Shown: positions 14,201 through 24,724, counted from the stretch's first letter. The stretch: DNA of 64,000 nucleotides from Phymorhynchus buccinoides (GCA_017654935.2 CM065690.1:6794053-6858052); one strand, 5' to 3'. Numbers and translations: made by a program. The notes: generated by a model from the sequence alone, not told the origin.

Positions 14201-14436
14201 ACGTACAACTATCATCAAAACCAAACACATCAAGACCATTAAAAATCAAGCAGTCAAAAATATTACAAAAGTCAATCAATTGCTCACCAAATAAATTCAT
14301 TTCATCATCTTGTGAATGTCTCTTTACTATTTTGCTTATTTCATCCAAGTCTCTTCCATCATCAGATAAACTGAAGTCAATATTCTTGTCAGCAGTCCTC
14401 GAGTTCAAATCCCCACATATCAAGACATAAAAGTCA
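11243..14436 (-). mobile_element. 5'-truncated non-LTR retrotransposon (APE-type LINE)
   Basis: The element spans the 3' UTR (11243-11474) and one long ORF (to about 14432), and stops abruptly at 14436-14438, where the R1 repeat begins. Its 3' end lies at a GA/TC tract rather than poly(A). The ~320-base R1 segment is directly repeated on both sides, like a very long target-site duplication. Confidence 0.85.
11475..14432 (-). CDS. LINE ORF2-like polyprotein: endonuclease (C-terminal part), reverse transcriptase, C-terminal zinc knuckle
   Basis: The frame is uninterrupted for about 985 codons, but its 5' end is cut inside the AP-like endonuclease. The readable start is the family's CGDLNSR motif, and SDHLPI follows near residue 112. 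Reverse-transcriptase landmarks are the FIDFKKAFDSVNHDKL block near residue 489 and the catalytic FADD box near residue 594, after GVRQGCVMSPTLFSLFIN. Beyond the thumb lies a LINE-typical YSSEIWG region, and near residue 911 a C-X2-C-X8-H-X3-H motif of the kind found at the C-terminus of CR1/Jockey/I-group elements. Target-primed reverse transcription is the expected mechanism for the intact element. The missing N-terminal endonuclease makes this copy non-autonomous, yet the absence of stops over 2.95 kb implies recent insertion. I cannot assign the clade firmly. Confidence 0.92.
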   Translation of the reverse strand, partial: FYVLICGDLNSRTADKNIDFSLSDDGRDLDEISKIVKRHSQDDEMNLFGEQLIDFCNIFDCLIFNGLDVFGFDDSCTFISVAGSSVVDYFIASIELQYKLCWKSLFVSEMVDSDHLPITLSICVHSDINVTPRREAENSKSIPTKKVVWDKGKEPEFVANVNSEKIASMLEAATMELDNNVNHALEVFNNCLKSATDCMVKQCYISSGKNTNPWYDQECRDAKANCKRLLKVFRKSKKQKKECVKDDRQEFVRHRKAYKKLLKRKKREFRRDTAESLAANVNKPAEFWKEIKKLGNSNLKTNASDKINLDDWFNHFQGVFQKGGDGNINGNNIDNDINDASDHCLNKEMTEKEVTDAMRKLNNGKSGGLDGVVPEMLIAGGERVVTFMTKLFNKVFDSGEYPQEWSKAIVIPIFKKGDHDQPDNYRGISLINASCKCYTSILNNRLSSWLEKNNTIVENQAGFRKNYSTVDQMFNLYALVQKCFNTRRQKLYVCFIDFKKAFDSVNHDKLLEVIYNEGIRGKFFSALKSMYESLVSCVRVNSEFSDFFSCPTGVRQGCVMSPTLFSLFINQLANHINSTGVHGVQMLPTLLELFILLFADDVVLTSTTPGGLQSQLNSLKICCDDLKLTINKDKTKVMVFRKGGYLGQRERWFYEGKELDVVNIYCYLGFSFTTMISLKLGTNHLVAKGKKALYWLCQAFRKCKEMSPKIFFRIFDAKVQSILLYSSEIWGFKRLDHIEKVHLLACKRYLGLPLKTPNKMIYGELGRYPLFVNSRIRCIKYWFRLLTMDNDRLPKQAYLMMMSMDNDGKRCWATEVKEMLSNAGFYQVWLNQGVANINVFISEFKQRLIDMFFQEWSGAIRDKERYSLVKNNLALCTYLNEIDIFCFHVALTQIRCGVLPINKNMNRYGIDVTQSYCPKCKNMLEDELHFLYHCPLYSELRNRYFANGINVPLERLLDGECKTLSILVSKYIFHAMRQRQQFLEG

Positions 14437-14437
14437 T

Positions 14438-15216
<779 letters not shown>

Positions 15217-15245
15217 CTGACAACCGAGGAAATCCGCTGTGTAAT

Positions 15246-15274
15246 GTACACACACACACACACGCGCACTCACA

Positions 15275-15305
<31 letters not shown>

Positions 15306-15352
15306 GCACGCACGCACACGCGCACGCACTCACTATCACACACACACACGCA
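15246..15352. repeat. (CA)n/(ACGC)n microsatellite
   Basis: A compound CA-rich tract. The sequence from here to about 16.6 kb is absent from copy B, where the foldback element abuts the residual minisatellite directly. Confidence 0.9.
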
Positions 15353-15482
15353 TACAAAAACACCGCCACCCACGCCCCTACCCGGGTAGCCCACCCACAC
15401 AACCAAAGCGTAACCCACAGCCCTAAAATTCACATTGACGAAAGAAGGATCGCAATACTGGACCACGGGAGTGGTGGGGGGA

Positions 15483-16767
15483 CAACAGTGAACATCATAA
15501 CGTCACTGTCAGTCATAATAACGTCACTGTCAGTCATAATAACGTCACTGTCAGTCATAATAATGTCACTGTCAGTCATAATAATGTCACTGTCAGTCAT
15601 AATAATGTCACTGTCAGTCAATAATGTCACTGTCAGTCATAATAATGTCACTGTCAGTCATACTGTCACTGTCAGTCATAATAACGTCACTGTCAGTCAT
15701 AATAATGTCACTGTCAGTCATAATGTCACTGTCAGTCATAATAATGTCACTGTCAGTCATAATAATGGCACTGTCAGTCATAATGTCGCGGTCAGTCATA
15801 ATGTCAATGTCAGTCATAATAATACCACTGTCAGTCATAATGTCACTGTCAGTCATAATAATGTCACTGCCAGTCATAATAATGTCACTGTCAGTCATAA
15901 TGTCACCGTTAGTCATAGTGTCACTGTCAGTCATAATGTCACTGTTAGTCATAATGTCACTGTCAGTCATAATGTCACTGTCAGTCATAATAACGTCACT
16001 GTCAGTCATAATAATGCCACTGTCAGTCATAATGTCATTGTCAGTCATAATACTGTCACTGTCAGTCATAATACTGTCACTGTTAGTCATAATAATGTCA
16101 CTGTCAGTCATAGTGTCACCGTCAGTCATAGTGTCACTGTCAGTCATAATGTCACTGTCAGTCATAGTGTCACCGTCAGTCATAATGTCACTCTCAGTCA
16201 TTATAATGTCACTGTCAGTCATAATAGTGTCACTGTGTCAGTCATAATAATGTCACTGTCTGTCATAATGATGACACAGTCTGTCATAATGTCACTGTCA
16301 GTCATAATAATGTCACTGTCAATGTGTCAGTCATCACAATGTCACTGTCGGTTATAATAATGTAACTGTCAGTCATAATAATGTCACTGTCAGTCATAGC
16401 GTCACGGTCAGTCATAATAATGTCACTGTCAGTCATAATAATGTCACTGTCGGTCATAATAATGTCACTGTCAGTCATAATAATGTCACTGTCAGTCATA
16501 ATAATGTCACTGTCGGTCATAATAATGTCACTGTCAGTCATAATAATGTCACTGTCAGTCATAATGTCACTGTCAGTCATAATGTCACTGTCAGTCATAA
16601 TGTCACTGTCAGTCATAATAATGTCACTGTCAGTCATAATGTCACTCATAATAATGTCACTGTCAGTCATAATAATGTCACGGTCAGTCATAATGTCACT
16701 GTCAGTCATAATGTCACTGTCAGTCATAATAATGTCACTGCCAGTCATGTCACTGTCAGTCATAATA
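15483..16767. repeat. Large 18/21-bp minisatellite, roughly 60-65 units, at the 3' end of the receptor gene
   Basis: The unit on the minus strand is ATGACTGACAGTGACATT, with an optional extra ATT, so most units differ by multiples of three and long frames stay open on both strands. The array runs straight into the receptor's last coding codons (stop at 16768-16770), whose SDTTGSD/TDSD-encoding repeats share the unit. In copy B only about three units remain (40983-41047). The receptor's own frame meets stops in the array; the open (M-T-D-S-D-I)n frame is a different one. Confidence 0.95.
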
Positions 16768-19700
16768 TCAGCCAGTCATAGTAATATCGCTGTCAGTCGT
16801 GTCACTCACAACGTCACTGCCAGTCGTGTCACTCATAACGTCACTGCCAGCGTCATAGTATTCCTGATCGTCATAATAACCGGACACTGCATCGTCTCCA
16901 GACTGAGTGGCGGCAAGCTCTGACTGAGACATGGCGGTGAGGGATTCGCTCCCAGTGGAACTCTCATTCTCCGCAAACTCGGAGGCTTCCTCTCTGTCGC
17001 TCTGAGGCGTCCTCATGTCCGGCACGACAGAAGGAGGAGGAGGAGAAGAAGAAGAACAGGAGGAAGCGGGAGGAGAAGGTTGATGTTGACGTCTTCGAAT
17101 GACGACGACGATGATGACGGTGACGAGGACGATGAAGGCCAAGCCCCCCGCGATAGACGATCTCAGCACGAGGCTTTTCGACGATGCTCTCTTTTGGGGA
17201 GAGTCTCCACCTAGAAGGAAAGAAAGAAGAAGAAAGATTAAAGAAAGACTGAAAGAAAACTGCAGAGAAAATAGAGAGAAGAAGAAGGGTTAGATAGACT
17301 GGGGGTGGTTGAGAAGAAAGAAAGACTGAAAGAAAACTGAAGGGAAAAGAGAGATAAGAAGAAGGAGGGTTAGAGAGACTGGAGGTGGTAGAGAAGAAAG
17401 AAAGACTGAAAGAAAACTGAAGGGAAAAGAGAGATAAGAAGAAGGAGGGTTAGAGAGACTGGGGGTGGCTGAGAAGAAAGAAAGACTGAAAGAAAACTGA
17501 AGGGAAAAGAGAGATAGGAAGAAGGAGGGTTAGAGAGACTGGAGGTGGCTGAGAAGAAAGAAAGACTGAAAGAAAACTGAAGGGAAAAGAGAGATAGGAA
17601 GAAGAAGAAGGGTTAGAGAGACTGGAGGTGGTTGAGAAGAAAGAAAGACTGAAAGAAAACTGAAGGGAAAAGAGAGATAAGAAGAAGAAGGGTTAGAGAG
17701 ACTGGGGGTGGTAGAGAAGAAGAAAGACTGAAAGAAAACTGAAGGGAAAAGAGAGATAGGAAGAAGAAGGAGGGTTAGAGAGACTGGAGGTGGTAGAGAA
17801 GAAAGAAAGACTGAAAGAAAACTGAAGGGAAAAGAGAGATAAGAAGAAGAAGAAGAAGGGTGACAAGAACCTTTTTCTTTCTTTCTTTTTTGGGGTGGTG
17901 GCGTGGTGTGGGGTGGACTTAGGGAAACCTAGCTATCAGTTCGGTTCAAACCAGGCAACGGTATTTCTCCCTGTTCTTATGGACTTTTTATCAGCGGTTG
18001 GGGGTTCCATTGACGTGCGTAAAACGCATGGGTCATGTCAGACTTGCCTTAAGTCCACATCCGAAAGACTCGATGTTCAGTTCGATTTACCCGTCGAAGT
18101 AGAATGAAAGAGCCAGATGAGGATTCGAACCCGAGTTACACATGCCTTGAATTGGCAGGCGAATGTTTTCTATTGTTGTCACGTGGCATGATTCATAACG
18201 ATGAAAGCAAACAACATGAAATCGAATATATTAGAACGTTAATTCTAGTCTTTTAGTTTGCATGATTGATTCACGTGGACATGATCATTACCCCAAGAAG
18301 GTAATCATTTCGTCTTTGCCTGTCAATCTCTCCGTCTCTCTGTGACCCTCATATATGATGGAGTTCAATTTAACGGTGAAGTTTAATTTGTCTGAGGTAA
18401 AGTGGCAACGTAATACTTTAACCCTTTCACCGCCAGCCAAATTGCAACCAAAAATTTCCATTAAATCCATCTGCAGTATTGGGGATTCTTCTGTGACATA
18501 TATAAAATAAGGTATATCCTTACTTCCCAAAACTAAGACAATAGGGTCTTTGGATAATATACCCCAGTTTGATGCCTTTTAGTGACATAGCTGTTAAATC
18601 AATGTGGTGCTAAAATGCGACTTTGGCGGTGAAAGGGTTTTAAAGTGTTCGAGTTTGAAATGGTTTGTTTCATTTGGTAAGATACAGAACGGTTTTTTAT
18701 GTTTGTCAGCTTTATGTCACTTTTAAAACTGATAAAGCATAAAAAAGAAGAAATCAACCAAGATTATGTGAATAGATTGTCATCTCTTTTAATCTATAGC
18801 ACTGTCATTTTGATACAGAAATCAGGACCGGATCACAGACTTTTGAAGGGGGGGTGCTTGAAACTTTTTTTAGGCCGGGGTCCAGGCGCAAAGCCCTGGT
18901 GTGGGGTCCGTCCAGGGGGGGGGAGGGGGGGGGGGGCTAAGCCCCCCGGCCGAAAACGAGTTTTCAACATTTTAAAACTGTTTTGTGGCATCTCCTGTGA
19001 GCTCAGAACAGAACTTGACAGCCGAGGGCGGGGTGCTGCAGCACCCAAAGCACCCTCCTAGATCCGGCCCTGGAAATGTATTCATGTTTATCACGTTCTT
19101 GATTTCTCTTTAAACGATTCTTATTGCAGTACAGGTTTCTAGGAGAGACATGTTACTGCTCCTACCTGCTGGCGGGTCACCCTGACATTTGGGGGTTCCC
19201 GAAAACAGCTGGATCTGCGCTTCAGCCGTGGCGTCCTCAAAGGCTACGGAGCCAAACCACAGAAGACACCTGAAGCGCCCGTTGCACGCTGGCGGGACGG
19301 ACGATACCAGAAGTTCAAGAACTGTCGTCCCTCGATAAAACCTTCCCACCTTCGAGGCCTCCTGGGTGAACACTCTCGATGTCCCATCACCGGCGCCTTC
19401 TGCGCTGATGTTGGTCCAGCCCTTGGGGTCTTTGAACTGGTAAGCGACTTTCAGAGAGTCGCGCGGGTTAGTCAAGTACATGTTAGCCGTGCAACTTAAA
19501 CGGAGGGTTTCATTATATTCGTATTTCTCTTTCGTTGGAAAGATGGCGAGTGTTGTTTTCCCGGGGTGTGGAATGAGAGTTAGGATGACGAAATCAACCA
19601 CGCATTTACTCGCTTTCTTTTCTTTCTCCCAAAAATTCAGTTTACACGTCCAGTTCAGAGATAGATCTCCTGGAGTTGCTCCTGCGACGGCCAGAAATGG

Positions 19701-20057
19701 GGCACAGGCAAATTTGGACCCATTGTTCGACGATTCAGTTCCGTTAGTGAACTGATCCAGCAGGTATTCAACCCAGCCGTCAGGGTAACTACTGTAAACT
19801 CGAGGAAGTAGATCTTTCTTCGATGTTTTTGGACCGACGTCAACAGTTGCTCCAAGGTATATGTATTGCAAACCTTCACGACAATAATCGCCCGCTAAAC
19901 ACGAAATGTTTATATTATTTTGAACACCGTGTTGTATAATAACAGGATTGGGGCGAACGTGTACCAGAGTTTTCTTGAGACACTCGCCACAAACGTATCC
20001 AATTAAAATGACAGTAGTCAGAGCGGAGATAACTTCTACAAGTAGTTTATTTTTCAT
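16768..20057 (-). CDS. Putative Ig-like transmembrane receptor, copy A (two coding exons)
   Basis: I predict join(19166-20057, 16768-17210) on the minus strand. Exon 1 (892 nt) ends GCAG before GTAGGAG; exon 2 starts after CTTCTAG. Both are phase 1, so the frame joins cleanly to 444 residues. Residues 1-24 form a signal peptide (MKNKLLVEVISALTTVILIG). The ectodomain has paired cysteines and Ig-like elements (LRLSCTAN ... GRFRCLLW) and several N-X-S/T sites. A transmembrane helix (IAGGLAFIVLVTVIIVVVI) follows, with an RRR stop-transfer and an acidic Ser/Asp/Tyr-rich tail ending in SDTT/DSD repeats. Two weak Ig-like domains are likely. I recognise no named family; a cell-surface adhesion or immune-type receptor is inference. 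The intron is dominated by a VNTR and two mobile elements. The nearly identical copy B supports the model. Alternative: an additional 5' non-coding exon. Confidence 0.75.
17215..17868. repeat. Intronic ~80-bp VNTR, about 8 units (copy A)
   Basis: The plus-strand unit contains AAGACTGAAAGAAAACTGAA, GGGAAAAGAGAGATAAGAAG and GGTTAGAGAGACTGGAGGTG. On the transcript (minus) strand each unit is a pyrimidine tract ending TTTTCCCTTCAG and TTTTCTTTCAG, which look like 3' splice sites. The array abuts the true exon 2 acceptor (CTTCTAG at 17217-17211). Confidence 0.95.
18422..18637. mobile_element. piggyBac-like MITE in the receptor intron
   Basis: Terminal inverted repeats CCCTTTCACCGCCA and TGGCGGTGAAAGGG are flanked by TTAA (18418-18421) and by TTTTAA on the right. 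TTAA targets and CCC/GGG termini are characteristic of piggyBac-type elements. There is no transposase. Copy B carries it at 44189-44426, slightly longer. Confidence 0.75.
18823..19072. mobile_element. 250-bp non-autonomous element present only in copy A
   Basis: It begins CAGGACCGGATCACAG and ends CTAGATCCGGCCCTG (inverted), and is flanked by the perfect 5-bp duplication GAAAT (18818-18822, 19073-19077). Copy B shows the undisturbed single GAAAT at 44608-44612. The interior has G-runs. Superfamily unassigned. Confidence 0.9.
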
Positions 20058-20156
20058 TCGTTTGGACTTGGGTCAATGATCAATGGAAAAAAAACTAAGC
20101 CGGTTTTGAATTCGCCCATTTAGCATAAACAAAATAGGGAATAGGACATTTGCCAC

Positions 20157-20267
20157 GAGTGTCCGTTCTATATTAGACTTCTAATTTGACTGAGAGTGTC
20201 CATTCTATATTAGACTACTAATTTGACCGAGAGTGTCCATTCTATATTAGACTACTAATTTGCCCGC
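20157..20267. repeat. 37-bp tandem repeat, 3 units, upstream of the receptor
   Basis: Units start GAGTGTCC at 20157, 20194 and 20231. The array lies 100-210 bases upstream of the receptor start codon (minus strand), so it could fall in its promoter or 5' UTR. It is conserved in copy B. Confidence 0.9.
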
Positions 20268-21019
20268 GCTCCTTCTTCTGCCCGAGTTGCGCTGAACTTT
20301 TCTAATTCAACTCATCATATCAGTGGAAGTCAATGTCGCCAGCACGCGGCAAATGCCCTATTAGGGACCATACTAGGTCAAAGCAGTGGTAAATGAAGGG
20401 CTAGAGCTGTGCCGGTCGGGGTTCGTCCACGGGGAGCACTTAGCTAGCCTGAGTGGTCATTGCCTGGATACTGAGAAATTTATGGTCTAAAGTTTTTTGT
20501 TCTGAAATCAGGGCAGACTGTCATTAAGTGATTAGCATGTGCCCAACACATGTTATTTGTATTAGGGCAATGCACTTTTCCATTCCGTTGAGATAATAGC
20601 TTATGTTATACGCAAGTAAAGCTGTTTCAACCTATTCAGAACCACAACCAGAACGTCTGACCTCATCAGTCATAGGCCTAGAGGGTTGGTCTTTTAGTGA
20701 CGTCTTTTTTCGCTTGACATCATTAAAGTTTGCGTTCCTATCTTCCTTACTTTAGGGTGGGTTAGGGAAAGTTCGGATTTACTTTGCATAGCTTAGCGGA
20801 ATTTCAGATTTAATCTGCTTTATAGTAAAGTAAAGAAAGGTAACTCCCTCTGTAATTAACTCCCTTCACCAAAGTTATTTACGGCACCAATTCGCCTAGC
20901 AAAGTATAAACAACAGCCACATTGAGACAGACCCAGGTTCATCCTTTACCTTACTATTTTATCCTCTCTCCTTGCCTCACTATTTCTGTATTAATCTACT
21001 TTGTTTAGCTTTCGGATTA

Positions 21020-21020
<1 letters not shown>
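20268..21020. other. Intergenic, one stray minisatellite unit
   Basis: No gene seen. Near 20757-20815 lies a unit-like stretch (TTCGGATTTACTTTGCATAG) related to the 31-bp array at 22.9-23.3 kb, 2 kb away. Confidence 0.5.
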
Positions 21021-21026
<6 letters not shown>

Positions 21027-21059
<33 letters not shown>

Positions 21060-21305
21060 TTTATAGCGCCTAATCTTAAAATAAAGCCCTAAGCGCTTAC
21101 AATAATGATTGAATAAACCAGCAAGCAATATAAATAAATAAATGACAAAAATATATTATACACGCGCGCGCACATACATGCACGCACTAAACGCAGACAC
21201 ACGCACGCACTAAACTGACAGACACACACACACACACACACACGAACGCACACACGCACACACACACGCACAAACAACACGCATGCACACAAACACACGC
21301 GAATG
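21027..21305. repeat. (TAA)n with SINE-type tail, then CA/ACGC repeats
   Basis: (TAA)n is followed by CATTTATAGCGCCTAATC and AAGCGCTTACAATAATG, the same tail motif as at 3.75-3.87 kb, then a compound CA/ACGC tract (21160-21300). Confidence 0.6.
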
Positions 21306-22131
21306 TAAGGGGCGCAGTACTTTGAAAAGAAATATAGCAGTGTCGCGTTCATTTACACATTAGTATAGGAAAGAGTCATCACATTCGTCATAAGAAACAT
21401 ACATCATTCACGATGACGTGATAATTTAGCTTACTGTCTTGAAATGTGCACGTACCACGTGACTGTCTCGTCATTAACTGACATTGGGAGGATTTTGGCT
21501 GAAGAAGAAGGACACCTGCTCCAGCCAGTCAGACAATTGCGGCAGTTAGGAACTAAGTAAAAGCAGTTCCATCAACAACTATATTGTCAAGAACTCGCCC
21601 AAGTATTAGGCCAATACTAGGAGATGCCATAGGTCGACTGAGACACGGATCGTCAACTTCTTGCGACGAAGGCGGACCAGGAGAGGTAGACCTGGCAGCA
21701 CGACCGTTGAGTCTCGACCACATTCTGATTTATTTGGGGTAGGCTACATATTCATTCATTTAGCATCGTTTTTGGTCATCATACTCATTCTTCCAAGGTA
21801 TCGATTTCGTTTCAGGTCAAACTGGGTTGTATTCGCGTTCCGTACTTTTTCTAAAACTATTATTATTCATTAGCCAGATCTACATGATCGATCGATGACC
21901 ACGACAAAGCAAGTGAATGTCATCTTCGCCTTGTGTCATCCTCATCCCCATTTGTTTATTGATTATGTAGAACATGATGACATGTATTGTTCTTTCTAGA
22001 GTCTGCATGAGTTGAATGTATTTTGAGCATGAATTAGCATCTTAGTTTCATGAATGATGCATGAATCCTTATCTGATTTCAGGACTCTTGATTATGGAGT
22101 AAGAAAGTAAGATAGTGCATTTGTAAAGGAT

Positions 22132-22452
22132 GTGAGTGTGAGTGTGGAAAATAGCTGTGTGTATCTAGGCACACAGAGAACTGACACTGCACGTTCCTTG
22201 CAGGTTTTTTTCTACTACCGGCTACGGACAGCTGTATTCCTAGATGTCTACAGCAATACGTCATGGATGCAAGTACGATTCCTCTCTAGTACGTGGTCAT
22301 CACTGCACCACGTGCGACGTCTGAAGACCAGCACAGGAGGATCAGCGAACGAAGTGCTGCACTTCAAGATCAAGCACTTCACACCAGAAAGCGTTCAAGT
22401 TAAGTGGATTGCAGTAAAGACAACACTGACACGAACACATCACATCCTCTAG
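22132..22452 (+). other. Candidate 106-residue ORF, unrecognised
   Basis: This frame is identical in protein sequence in copy B (47673-47993). A CTTGCAG just before codon 26 could be a 3' splice site, so it might be a terminal exon encoding VFFYYRLRTAVFLDVY through HHIL. I recognise no domain. Identity between copies is uninformative because the whole segment is about 99% identical. Nearby frames at 21661-21873 and 22635-22883 have the same status. Confidence 0.2.
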
Positions 22453-22916
22453 TCTTACACAAAATCTTGTATTAATTGTGCCAAAGAAACATCTTCTCAA
22501 AAGAGTGACAATAAGCATCTGAGAAGACGAGAAAAACAACAACACTAACGTATTAGCTAGTAATATCAGAAGATCACATTTTTTACACATTTATTTTGGT
22601 TACAATGGTTGTTTAGTTTTAATAAATGTAATACGTGCTCGTAACTTTGGTTTTAGATCTGTTGAAGAGAGTGAAAGGAAGGGGCGCAAGAGTGTACTAT
22701 CTCTCCTGGTCTGAATCATCTGTTTGTGTGCGACAAGCAGGCTATGATTTGAAAAGAGTAGTTTTGAGAGAAGACTTAAATGAAGAAAGGGAGTTGGCAG
22801 AACGGAGAGGTAAAGGGAGTCTATTCCAAGTGGAGGGGGCCTGGAAAGAGAAGGAGCGTTCGCCAAGGGTCTTGGTGCGGTAATGAGGGATCTGGAGGAG
22901 AGAACTTTGTAGACTA

Positions 22917-23310
22917 GATCTATTCCTTAGGGAAATTTTGGATTTTCCTTGTATAGCTGAGAGAAATTTCCGAATTACTTTGTATACTTTAGGGAAATTT
23001 CGGATTTAATATGTCTAGCTTATTAGGGAAATTTCGGATTTACTTTTGTATAGCTTAGGGAAATTTCGGATTTACTTTGCATAGCTTAGGGAAATTTCGG
23101 ATTTACTTTGCATAGCTTAGGGAAATTTCGGATTTACTTTGTATAGCTTAGGGAAATTTCGGATTTACTTTGTATAGCTTAGGGGAAGTTCGGATTTTCT
23201 TTGTATCGCTTAAGGAAATTTCGGATTGACTTTGCATAGCTTAGGGCAATTTCGTATTTACTATAGCTTAAGGAAATTTCGGATTTACTATAGCTTAGGG
23301 AAATTTCAGA
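22917..23310. repeat. 31-bp minisatellite, about 12 units
   Basis: Units contain AGGGAAATTTCGGATTTAC followed by TTTGTATAGCTT. Edge units are more diverged than central ones. The array is conserved at 48454-48850 in copy B. Confidence 0.95.
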
Positions 23311-23573
23311 CAAGTTTAGTCAGTTGCAAGGACTTTGAAGGATGCAGTGTTTTTTTACATTCACTACTGTCAAAAACCTGACGCTTCATGCCCTGACATG
23401 ACATGCGGAAGACACGGATGCTGTCTTACAGATAATCATACAGACAAAAGAAACAATTGACACTCCAAAACAAATGTTTGACATAACTAATCAATAGAAA
23501 TAGGGGAACATGGGGTAAAAGGTCCCCTGTGGGTAAAAAAAGCCCCTCTTGGTTGATGAGCGGACATGCCTTA

Positions 23574-23764
23574 GGCCGGGTTCACATTAGACGCGTAAGT
23601 TCCGTACGGAAAACCCTAAATAAGTGGAAGAAAGAAGGATAAAAGTTTACGCATATAGGGGAAATTCGGACACGTGCGCAAATCTTTTCCCTTCTTTGTT
23701 TCACTTATTTATGGATTGCGCACGGGTTTCCGCATGGAATATCCGCTTATGTGTGTACACGGCC
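23574..23764. mobile_element. Foldback MITE, PIF/Harbinger-like
   Basis: A near-palindromic element of about 191 bases begins GGCCGGGTTCACATTAGA and ends GTGTACACGGCC, preceded by TTA. Its inner arms (AAATAAGTGGAAGAAAGAAGG against CCTTCTTTGTTTCACTTATTT) pair over nearly the full length. Related copies lie near 27.7-28.1, 30.3-30.5, 49.1, 53.2-53.6, 55.8-56.0 and 63.7 kb. TWA target plus GGCC termini suggest Harbinger. Confidence 0.75.
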
Positions 23765-23999
23765 TTCTGGTAAAAAGATCCATTAGAAGTGAACACGAGG
23801 GTGTAAACCATGTGGTAGTTTGGCGAAAATTGGATCAAATAATTCCAGTTTGCAAATTTCATTATCGAAATGACAAAGATGCTACAAGTCAATTTTGTTG
23901 ATGTTATCCAGCATTCAATTTTTGTTGGATTGTTTTACCAAAGGTCGGGGCAGTGGGTGGATGCCTCGTGCCTCCATACAGGGAGCTGGACGACCCCAC

Positions 24000-24345
24000 C
24001 CCCTCCACGAGTCTCTCCCCGTGGGGATACCTGGGGGGTCTTTCGTAAAAATAGTTCCACTTTCTGGATGTTCTGTGCATGTCCTCTAATATGCCACTCT
24101 TTTGACTCTGCCTTTCCCTTTGTTTTCTATCATCTACTATCTTTCTGACTTATTGGCCCATTCTCCAGCCTTTAAAAAAAAAACAATCTTCCAAATACTT
24201 TTTTCTCCTTTGAGCTCCTCCGAAATCGGAATGTGTCGGCTGAACGCAGCGGGGAGACCAGTGAAAACTGAAAACCAGACACATACGTACCTTACCCATT
24301 ATGGCCATATGGCCTGGGAACGCAGAAGAAGAAGACCTAAGGTCC
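24000..24345 (+). mobile_element. SINE-like interspersed repeat with (GAA)n tail
   Basis: The segment from TCTCTCCCCGTGGGGATAC through TCCGAAATCGGAATGTGTCG to CCTGGGAACGCAGAAGAAG recurs at 33.69-34.04 and 59.17-59.51 kb in the same orientation, and as inverted pieces near 30.0-30.2, 34.6-34.8, 55.5-55.7, 60.0-60.2 and 36.90-36.94 kb. It ends in GAAGAAGAAG. Its internal promoter is not obvious to me. Confidence 0.65.
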
Positions 24346-24352
24346 CCTACTA

Positions 24353-24528
24353 CAGTGGAACCTCCCTTATAAGACCTCCCATTATAAGACTCCCTCCCAT
24401 ATAAGACCTAATTCTCTGAGACATTGCCCTTCTTTGTAAGTATTAAAATTACCTCCCTTATAAGACCCCTCCCTTATAAGACCTCATTTTGGAAGATTTT
24501 TGAAGGTCTTGTAAGGGAGGTTCCACTG
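24353..24528. mobile_element. pogo/mariner-like MITE
   Basis: Terminal inverted repeats CAGTGGAACCTCCC and GGGAGGTTCCACTG are flanked by TA on both sides (24351-24352, 24529-24530), the hallmark of Tc1/mariner/pogo elements. Internal subrepeats read CCCTTATAAGACC. No transposase. Copy B: 49889-50063. Confidence 0.9.
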
Positions 24529-24724
24529 TAGTAACCTCTTGCATGAGTGCATGCTAATCCACGTGAGCAAAATTATGTCATACTCTATCATTGAAGATGC
24601 TAAAACTTAAATGTAAATTACATCAGAATGCAGTTTTTATTTATTTATAGAATACCAATAGGTATACTTTCACTTTATTTTGTCAGATTCACTAAAAAAG
24701 AAATCTTTTTTATTTCATAATTAA

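Noticed and set aside
15246..16400. CRISPR-like array appearance of regularly spaced repeats
   Set aside because: Units are contiguous without unique spacers, and the genome is animal; this is a minisatellite.
15488..16923. Long ORFs (SHNNVTV / MSLSVI / MTDSDI repeats) on both strands
   Set aside because: Frames are open only because minisatellite units are multiples of three; no start context or independent sequence supports a protein.
19480..19755. Plus-strand ORF antisense to receptor exon 1
   Set aside because: A shadow frame; the minus-strand exon has signal peptide, splice donor and matching phase.
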